Of a stretch of 19,966 nucleotides of DNA, positions 14,422-19,966 are shown piece by piece. How positions within the stretch are numbered: the stretch's first letter is position 1; each line of letters begins with the position of its first letter. The notes under the pieces are model-generated. The model did no database searches and was not told where the DNA came from. It was given only the letters and a program-made list of their open reading frames with translations. Position numbers and translations under genes: made by a program. The stretch is from an uncultured Oscillospiraceae bacterium (GTDB lineage: Bacteria > Bacillota > Clostridia > Oscillospirales > Oscillospiraceae): positions 1 to 19,966 of the forward strand of contig CAKTPQ010000029.1 of NCBI GenBank assembly GCA_934591745.1, written 5' to 3'.

Positions 14422-16962
14422 TCAGTCCAGGGCGTCGTGGCTCTCAAACACATCGTGGATGGAGCCGTAACGGTCCGGGGCGGGCGGCGTCTCCTGGGGC
14501 GCGATGCCCTTGGCCATCTGCAGCTCCTGCCACTTCTCACGGGTGATGAGGAGCTGCCGGGGCTTGGAGCCTTCAAACGGGCCGACGTAGCCCCGCTCCT
14601 CCATCTGATCCACCAGACGGGCGGCCCGGGAGTAGCCCAGCTTCAGTCGGCGCTGGAGCATGGATACGGAGGCCTGCCCCGTCTCCAGCACCACCTCCAC
14701 GGCGGCGGGCAGCAGCTCGTCGCCGTCCTCGCCGTCGGCGGCGGTATCGGCCGGGGCGGACTTGCCCTTGTCGGCCTTGGCGTCCACCGCCTGCTGGATC
14801 TTCTCGATAACGTCCTGGTCGTAGTGAGCCTCGCCGGCGGCGTCCTTGACAAAGGCCACCACCCGCTCGATCTCCTCCGGCGTGATGAAGCAGCCCTGTA
14901 CGCGGGTGGGCTTGCTGTCGCCCAGCGGGGAGTAAAGCATGTCGCCCTTACCCACCAGTTTTTCCGCGCCGGGGGTATCCAGAATGATGCGGGACTCCAT
15001 GGAGCTGGCCACGGCGAAAGCGATGCGGCTGGGGATATTTGCCTTCATGAGGCCGGTGATGACGTCGGCGGAGGGACGCTGGGTGGCTACCACCAGATGC
15101 ATACCGGCGGCACGGCCCATCTGGGCCACACGGCAGATGGATTCCTCCACCTCCTTGGCGGCCACCAGCATCAGGTCGGCCAGCTCGTCGATGACCACCA
15201 CCACGGTGGGCAGCTTCTTCACGTCCTCGTCCGTCTCGGACAGGGCGTTGTAACCCGCCAGATCCTTGACGCCCTTCTCGGAGAACATTTTGTAGCGCTT
15301 CATCATCTCGAACACCGCCCACTGCAGAGCGCCGGCGGCTTTCTTGGGGTCGGTGACCACCGGGATCAGCAGGTGAGGGATGCCGTTGTAGGGCGCCAGC
15401 TCCACCATCTTGGGGTCCACCATGATAAAGCGCACCTCGTCGGGGGTGGACTTATAGAGGATGCTGACGATGAGGGAGTTGGTACACACGGATTTGCCGG
15501 AGCCGGTGGTGCCGGCGATGAGCACATGGGGCAGGCGGGCGATGTTGCCCACGATGTTATTGCCGCCGATGTCCTTGCCCACGGCAAAGGCCACGGGGGA
15601 CGGGTGGCGGGTGAACTCCCGGGACTCGATAACGTCACGGATACGCACGGCGGTGACGGTGCGGTTGGGTACCTCGATGCCCACCACGGAGATCTTGTTG
15701 GGCACCGGCGCCACCCGGACGCCGCTGGCACCCAGCGCCAGCGCGATGTCATCGGACAGATTGGTGATCTTGCTGAGCTTGACGCCCTGCTCCAGCGTGA
15801 ACTCGTAGCGGGTGACGCTGGGACCGTGGACCACATCGCCGGCGGCGGCGTCCACGCCAAAGGAACGCAGCGCCTCCGCCAGACGGCGGGAGTTGTTGCG
15901 CAGCTCCGCACCTACCTCGGTGCAGTTGTCGGCGCGGTTCTCCTCCAGCAGAGTGATGGGCGGGTAACGGTAGACCTCCTCGCCCTGAGCCAGCTCCTGC
16001 TCGATGGCCTGTCCTACCTCCTCGGCGGCGGACTGCACCTCCTGCTGGAGCTGAGCCTTCTTTTTCTTCTCGGACACCGGCTCCTTCACCGGGGCCGGCT
16101 CCTGCGGCGCAGAGACAGCTGGTGTCTCCGGAACGGCAGGCGCCGCATCCTTCCGGGCCAGCACCTGATCCGGCGTCCGGACGGCGGCGGACCTGCGGGG
16201 GAAGAAGTCCTTCTTCTCCCCGCCCTCCATGGCGGAGGGTTCGCCGTCCAGCGGGATATCGAAATCGGCCCGCTTCCGGGCCGGCTTATCCTTTGCCGGC
16301 TTCTCGGGAGCGGGCGGGGCCTTCCGCCGGGGCAGCGGCTCAAAGCCGTCGTCCAGTAGGTCGTCCTCATCGTCCCCATCCTCCCAGCGGCTGCCGCGGT
16401 ACTCCTTCACCTTGTCCACCGCCTGCTGGGGCGTCATGTGCAGCGCACCCAGCAGCGCCGCCAGCAGCAGCACCACGAAGATGACGATGGACACCACCTT
16501 ACTGACCAGTGCCTCGCTGCCCAGCGCCAGGCCACCGGCCACCACGCCGCCGCAGGTCAGGGCCTGCCCATCCGTCCACAGACGGGGCAGCAGCCCGCTG
16601 CCCAGCTCATAGGCCGTGCGGCACAGCAGCAGGTGGCACAGCACACCCACCAGCAGCGGCAGCAGCAACGTACAGGTGGTGCGCAGGATCACCGGACGGC
16701 CCCGGTGCCGCAGCTGGATGAGCGCCGCACCCAGCAGCGCCGGGGCGGCCAAATAGAAGCCCCAGCCCAGCAGGCCCTTGAGGGCCTTGGCGATGAACGT
16801 CAGCAGCAGCGCGTCCACGTTGAAATAGCTGACCAGCACACACAGCGCCAGCAGCAGGCAGCCAATGCCGCCCACCAGCCGCGCCGTACCGTTATAAGCG
16901 GGCGGCTCCGGCTTGGGCGGGGTCTTTTTCCCTTTTGTTGTTTTCTTTTGTGTCGATGCCAT
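14422..16962 (-). CDS. ftsK: FtsK/SpoIIIE-type DNA translocase
   Basis: 846 residues from the ATG at 16962 (AGGAAA 5 bases upstream; a GTG four codons earlier is disfavoured because it overlaps that site). Domains in order: four N-terminal membrane helices between about 30 and 175; a long charged Pro/Lys/Glu linker to about 325; the alpha/beta motor with Walker A GTTGSGKS at about 484-491 and Walker B VVVVIDELADL at about 587-597; and a C-terminal winged-helix gamma domain from about 780 (EVVLETGQASVSMLQRRLKLGYSRAARLVDQME) that reads chromosome polarity sequences. It pumps DNA through division or sporulation septa; the sequence does not decide between FtsK and SpoIIIE roles. It follows uppP by 18 bases. 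Confidence 0.96.
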   Translation of the reverse strand: MASTQKKTTKGKKTPPKPEPPAYNGTARLVGGIGCLLLALCVLVSYFNVDALLLTFIAKALKGLLGWGFYLAAPALLGAALIQLRHRGRPVILRTTCTLLLPLLVGVLCHLLLCRTAYELGSGLLPRLWTDGQALTCGGVVAGGLALGSEALVSKVVSIVIFVVLLLAALLGALHMTPQQAVDKVKEYRGSRWEDGDDEDDLLDDGFEPLPRRKAPPAPEKPAKDKPARKRADFDIPLDGEPSAMEGGEKKDFFPRRSAAVRTPDQVLARKDAAPAVPETPAVSAPQEPAPVKEPVSEKKKKAQLQQEVQSAAEEVGQAIEQELAQGEEVYRYPPITLLEENRADNCTEVGAELRNNSRRLAEALRSFGVDAAAGDVVHGPSVTRYEFTLEQGVKLSKITNLSDDIALALGASGVRVAPVPNKISVVGIEVPNRTVTAVRIRDVIESREFTRHPSPVAFAVGKDIGGNNIVGNIARLPHVLIAGTTGSGKSVCTNSLIVSILYKSTPDEVRFIMVDPKMVELAPYNGIPHLLIPVVTDPKKAAGALQWAVFEMMKRYKMFSEKGVKDLAGYNALSETDEDVKKLPTVVVVIDELADLMLVAAKEVEESICRVAQMGRAAGMHLVVATQRPSADVITGLMKANIPSRIAFAVASSMESRIILDTPGAEKLVGKGDMLYSPLGDSKPTRVQGCFITPEEIERVVAFVKDAAGEAHYDQDVIEKIQQAVDAKADKGKSAPADTAADGEDGDELLPAAVEVVLETGQASVSMLQRRLKLGYSRAARLVDQMEERGYVGPFEGSKPRQLLITREKWQELQMAKGIAPQETPPAPDRYGSIHDVFESHDALD

Positions 16963-16980
16963 AGTTTTCCTCACTTCATC

Positions 16981-17814
16981 TCACTTGACGGCCTGCAGCA
17001 CCAGCGTCAGGATGCCCACCGCCCAGCAGTAATAGGCAAACGCGCCGAAATGGCCCTTGTCCGCCACATATTTCAGCAGGCGGATGCACAGATAGCCCGT
17101 GACGGCGGCGGTGACGACGCCCACCAGGTACATGGGTACTTCCGCGCCGTTGATGCCGGCCTGCGCCGCGTCACCGATGGACAGGATGTTGGCGCCCAGC
17201 ACGGCGGGAATGCTCAGCAGGAACGAAAAGCGCACGGCGAATTTCCGCTCGTAGCCCACAAAGCAGCCGGCGGTGATGGTCATGCCGGAACGGGACACGC
17301 CGGGCAGCGTGGCCACCGCCTGCCCCACGCCCACCAGCAGGGCGTCCAGCCACGTGGCGCTGCGCTCGGTCTTGCGGCCCTTGCGCACCCGGTCGCACAG
17401 GAACAGCAGGATACCGGTGACGATCAGGGCCGCGCCCACGAACACCATATTATTTGTCAGGCCCTGCACGTGCCTGCGGATGGGCAGCACCGCGAACAGC
17501 GGCAGCGTACCCACGATGATCAGCAGGATCAGCCGCCGGGCCGGCGGCACCGGCGACGGCGTGGAGCGGTGTGCCAGATCGCCGATGCCCCGGAAGAGCT
17601 CCGCCACCATCTCGCAGATATCTGTCCAGTAGGCGGCGAACACCGCGATCAGCGTGCCCAGATGGAGCAGCACGTCGAAGAACTCCGGCACGCTGCCGGC
17701 GTCCTCCAGACCCAGCAGGTTCTGGGCGATGGCCAGATGGCCGGAGCTGGAAATGGGCAGGAACTCCGCCACGCCCTGTACCAGCCCCAGTAGGAATGCT
17801 GTCAAGTATGTCAT
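16981..17814 (-). CDS. uppP: Undecaprenyl-diphosphate phosphatase (UppP/BacA)
   Basis: 277 residues, usual length. Integral membrane enzyme that removes a phosphate from undecaprenyl diphosphate to recycle the lipid carrier for peptidoglycan and other wall polymers; overproduction gives bacitracin resistance in the family. Both signature motifs are intact: QGVAEFLPISSSGHL at 13-27 (with Glu17 and His26) and PGVSRSGMTI at 171-180. Around eight membrane helices. GTGAGGT lies about 5 bases before the ATG. It heads a two-gene unit with ftsK; no confident promoter was found in the AT-rich region upstream. Confidence 0.97.
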   Translation of the reverse strand: MTYLTAFLLGLVQGVAEFLPISSSGHLAIAQNLLGLEDAGSVPEFFDVLLHLGTLIAVFAAYWTDICEMVAELFRGIGDLAHRSTPSPVPPARRLILLIIVGTLPLFAVLPIRRHVQGLTNNMVFVGAALIVTGILLFLCDRVRKGRKTERSATWLDALLVGVGQAVATLPGVSRSGMTITAGCFVGYERKFAVRFSFLLSIPAVLGANILSIGDAAQAGINGAEVPMYLVGVVTAAVTGYLCIRLLKYVADKGHFGAFAYYCWAVGILTLVLQAVK

Positions 17815-17853
17815 AGCTGTACCTCACGTCAAATTTGAATACAAATCGTTATA

Positions 17854-17883
17854 TGTTGTCGAATTTATCCTTTTTGTTGTCGA
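17854..17883. repeat. Two 9-bp direct repeats upstream of uppP
   Basis: TGTTGTCGA occurs at 17854-17862 and again at 17875-17883, start-to-start 21 bp (two helical turns). A partial third copy, GTTGTCA, is at 17888-17894. They lie 40-80 bases upstream of uppP in AT-rich non-coding DNA. The spacing would suit a protein binding one face of the DNA, but nothing else supports this. Confidence 0.4.
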
Positions 17884-18051
17884 TGCAGTTGTCATAACAT
17901 GGATACTATACCACATAAGAGGGAAAAATGCCACTGGAATTTGGCCGATGGCCGCCGTCGATAAAAGTTTCTTCTTATGATAATTTTGTTAAAAATGTAT
18001 CATTTGACGAAGTCCACAAAAAGAAGACGGTCATTTTCTACGGCTTGCCTG

Positions 18052-18080
18052 TTGTGTGCAACATACTTTTGTGGTATCCT
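18052..18080 (+). promoter_or_regulatory. Candidate promoter of the V-type ATPase operon
   Basis: TTGTGT (18052-18057) and TATCCT (18075-18080) with 17 bp between them, giving a start near 18087 and a leader of about 100 bases. The -35 hexamer is identical to the one proposed for the F-type operon. Hexamer matches are moderate, so this is a tentative call. Confidence 0.45.
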
Positions 18081-18103
18081 GATGCAAATATACGCAGAGG
18101 GCC

Positions 18104-18161
18104 GCCCCTGCGGTATAAAGCGTATGATCTCAGGGGGAGGCCGCACAGGGGCCTCCCCCTG
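18104..18161 (+). promoter_or_regulatory. Leader hairpin(s) of the V-type ATPase operon
   Basis: A perfect 12-bp stem CAGGGGGAGGCC/GGCCTCCCCCTG (18131-18142 with 18150-18161, 7-base loop) ends 24 bases before the first start codon. No T-run follows, so it is not a plain terminator. An alternative stem, GCCCCTGCGG (18104-18113) with CCGC-AC-AGGGGC (18141-18152), uses the same bases and excludes the first. Function unknown. Confidence 0.5.
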
Positions 18162-18185
18162 TCTGCATATCGGGAAAGGCGGTGA

Positions 18186-18506
18186 ATGAAACTGTACCGG
18201 GAAAAAATAGAGAGCCTGCAGGCGGCGGAGAGCCGTCTGCTGGCGCAGAAGGCCGCGGCGCAGAGCGCGGCGGCGGAGCAGGTGCGGCAGGCTGAAAAGG
18301 ACGGCGCCGCGCTGGTGGCCGCCGCACAGGAATCGGCCCGCCGTGCCGCAGCTGACGCGCTGCAGCAGGCGGAGGCACAGGCCGACGCGGAGCGGCAGGC
18401 CATGCTGACCCGCACAGAGCGGGACTGCGCGGCTCTGCGGGAGACGGCACTGGGCCGGATGGACAGCGCCGTGGCCTATCTGCTGGAAAAGGTGGTGAAG
18501 CGGTAA
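18186..18506 (+). CDS. ntpF: V/A-type ATPase peripheral stalk subunit (G/H type)
   Basis: 106 residues, entirely helical in character with no membrane segment: a long Ala/Glu/Gln/Arg coiled coil (AAAEQVRQAEKDGAALVAAAQE) typical of the G/H stalk subunit (NtpF of Enterococcus, AhaH of archaea). Low-complexity coiled coils are poor for identification; the call rests on its size and its place directly before subunit I, the first position of V-type operons in Firmicutes. The next gene starts at the base after its stop codon. AAAGG and GGTGA lie just upstream of the ATG. Confidence 0.8.
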   Translation: MKLYREKIESLQAAESRLLAQKAAAQSAAAEQVRQAEKDGAALVAAAQESARRAAADALQQAEAQADAERQAMLTRTERDCAALRETALGRMDSAVAYLLEKVVKR

Positions 18507-19966
18507 ATGGCCATCGTCAAAATGAAACGTTTGCAGATACTGGCGCTGGAGCGCGACCACGACGCCATGCTGCGGCGGCTCCAGCACATGGGCTGTGTGG
18601 AGATCAGTGAGCCGGACACGGAGGCGCTGCCCGACTCCCTGCGCCGGTGCGATACGGCGGCAGCGGACTGCCTGGCCCGGCAGCGGCAGCTGCAGACGGC
18701 CATGGACACCCTGCGCCGCACGGCGCCGCCGCAAAAGGCGGGACTGCTGGCGCCCCGGCCACAGATCTCCGAGAAGGCATATCTGGACGAGGCGGCGCTG
18801 GCGGCGGAGCTGGAAACGGCGCGGCGCATCAATGAGCTGGCGGCGGACATCAACCGTCTTACCGCCAAAGAGACGCAGCTCCGCGCCGAGCAGGCCGCTC
18901 TGACGCCGTGGCGGAGCCTGGATGTGCCGCTGGAGCTGACGGAGACACGGTGGTGCGACATCACCACCGGTACGCTGCCCCCTTTCGCCCGCTGGGACGA
19001 GGTGCAGGGCGCGCTGGCCGCACAGGTGCCGGAGGCGGAAGTATATCTGCTGAACGCCGACCGGGAGCAGCAGTGCATCCTTCTGCTGACCCACAGGAGC
19101 GTGACGCCGGCGGCGCTGGAGCTGCTGCGGGGCTTCGGCTTTACCGGCGGACAGCTGAAGGGCCGGCACGGCACACCGGAGGAAAATCTGACGGCGCTGG
19201 CAGACACCCTGCGGCAGACGGCCAAAGAAAAGGAGGATGCCCGTCAAGCGCTGGCGGCGCTGGGCGACAAGCTGCCCGACCTCCAGCTATGCAGTGACCG
19301 GCTGAACTCCCGTCTCATGCGGGAGGAGAACCGGAAGCGGCTGCTGACCGACGGGTGCATCGTGGCCTTTGACGGCTGGGTGCCGGCGGCGAAGCTGCCG
19401 AAGCTGGCGGCGTGGCTGGACACGCTGGACTGTGCCTACGACGTCAGCGACCCCACAGCGGAGGATATCCCCGACGTGCCGGTGGCACTGCAGGGCAACG
19501 TGCTGACCCGCTCCATGAACTGCATCACGGAGCAATACTCCATGCCCGCCTACGACGGCGTGGACCCCAACCCCATCATGGCCCCGTTCTTCATCTTCTT
19601 TTTCGGCATGATGATGGCGGATATGGGCTACGGGCTGGCCATGATCATCGGCTCCCTGCTGTTTTTGAAGAAAAAGCGGCCTGACAACAGGAGCTTTATG
19701 GAGATGATCTTCTGGTGCGGCATCATGACGTTCATCTTCGGCGCCTTGACCGGCGGCTTCCTGGGCGACTTTATCCCCCAACTGTGCAGGCTCATCGACC
19801 CCGCCAGCACCTTCGCCCTGCCGGCGCTGTTTGATCCGCTGAACGACACCATGGCCATCATGATGGGCTCGCTGGTGCTGGGCGCTATCCAGGTGTTCAC
19901 CGGCATGGCCGTCAGCGTGGTGGAGAAGTGCCGGAACGGCCATTTCCCCGACGCGCTGTTCGATGA
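18507..19966 (+). CDS. ntpI: V/A-type ATPase subunit I (3' end outside window)
   Basis: 486 residues visible; the family is about 650. Subunit I is the membrane stator homologous to the eukaryotic a subunit, holding the ion half-channels. Seen: a cytoplasmic N-terminal domain (MAIVKMKRLQILALERDHDAML, coiled segments around 95-130 and 225-285, CIVAFDGWVP near 284-293), then membrane helices from about 357, with the glycine-rich FGMMMADMGYGL motif at 366-377 and FGALTGGFLGDFIPQL at 411-426. The C-terminal helices with the essential arginine lie beyond the window. The ATG follows the previous TAA directly. Confidence 0.95.
   Translation, partial: MAIVKMKRLQILALERDHDAMLRRLQHMGCVEISEPDTEALPDSLRRCDTAAADCLARQRQLQTAMDTLRRTAPPQKAGLLAPRPQISEKAYLDEAALAAELETARRINELAADINRLTAKETQLRAEQAALTPWRSLDVPLELTETRWCDITTGTLPPFARWDEVQGALAAQVPEAEVYLLNADREQQCILLLTHRSVTPAALELLRGFGFTGGQLKGRHGTPEENLTALADTLRQTAKEKEDARQALAALGDKLPDLQLCSDRLNSRLMREENRKRLLTDGCIVAFDGWVPAAKLPKLAAWLDTLDCAYDVSDPTAEDIPDVPVALQGNVLTRSMNCITEQYSMPAYDGVDPNPIMAPFFIFFFGMMMADMGYGLAMIIGSLLFLKKKRPDNRSFMEMIFWCGIMTFIFGALTGGFLGDFIPQLCRLIDPASTFALPALFDPLNDTMAIMMGSLVLGAIQVFTGMAVSVVEKCRNGHFPDALFD

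Larger units (their letters stand above)
17815..18185. other. AT-rich divergent intergenic region between uppP and the V-ATPase operon
   Basis: About 370 bp without a convincing gene, and visibly lower in GC than all flanking genes up to about 18090. It holds the direct repeats above, an AT-rich hairpin (ATGATA-ATTTT with AAAAT-TATCAT, 17977-18003), a candidate plus-strand promoter at 18052-18080 and a GC-rich leader hairpin. Open frames of 60-85 codons cross it but lack coding character. Confidence 0.6.

Noticed and set aside
13729..16359. Plus-strand open frame of 876 codons across the YitT-family gene end and ftsK
   Set aside because: It passes through a strong terminator and overlaps two clear genes in other frames; no ribosome binding site or family motif.
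17928..18185. 85-codon plus-strand frame before the V-type stalk gene
   Set aside because: No ribosome binding site, no domain, and it crosses the candidate promoter and leader hairpins.

Overview
The window looks like a chromosomal segment of a high-GC, low-complexity-free Firmicute, most likely a gut Clostridia of the Oscillospiraceae type. This is an inference from gene content and style: strong AGGAGG-type ribosome binding sites, sigma-A type promoters in AT-rich gaps between GC-rich genes, a YgiQ-family radical SAM protein, YitT and MATE membrane proteins, a SPKTFD-type wall-sorting tail, and the presence of both an F-type and a V/A-type rotary ATPase. No mobile element, CRISPR array or rRNA was seen.

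Layout. (1) 6292 down to 1, minus strand: an F-type ATP synthase operon, promoter then atpB-atpE-atpF-atpA-atpG-atpD-atpC (atpC runs off the left edge). No separate delta gene (atpH) exists; a delta C-terminal domain is instead fused to the N-terminus of alpha. Subunit c carries its own signal peptide. (2) 10281 down to 6367, minus strand: a three-gene operon of a divergent OMP-decarboxylase homologue lacking its catalytic residues, a histidine-phosphatase/GNAT fusion and a YgiQ-family radical SAM protein, closed by a strong terminator. (3) 10349-12392, plus strand: a 58-residue small protein, tRNA-Ser(GGA) behind a consensus promoter, and a MATE transporter with a natural 13-histidine tail. 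(4) 12435-13421: a tiny secreted protein with a wall-sorting-like tail (minus) next to a 5'-truncated regulator remnant (plus). (5) 13428-14406: a YitT-family membrane protein (plus) that converges on a shared bidirectional terminator. (6) 17814 down to 14422, minus strand: uppP (undecaprenyl-PP phosphatase) and ftsK/spoIIIE (DNA translocase). (7) An AT-rich divergent intergenic region of about 370 bp, then from 18186 a V/A-type ATPase operon (G/H-type stalk subunit and subunit I) that leaves the window on the right.

How it fits together. The two ATPase operons face away from each other about 12 kb apart, so the cell can probably run one rotary enzyme for ATP synthesis and another as an ion pump, or use different coupling ions. 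The middle genes are envelope and housekeeping functions (lipid-carrier recycling, chromosome translocation, drug/metabolite efflux) mixed with poorly characterised fusions. The most unusual items are the delta-alpha ATP synthase fusion and the OMP-decarboxylase-fold protein that has lost every catalytic motif.
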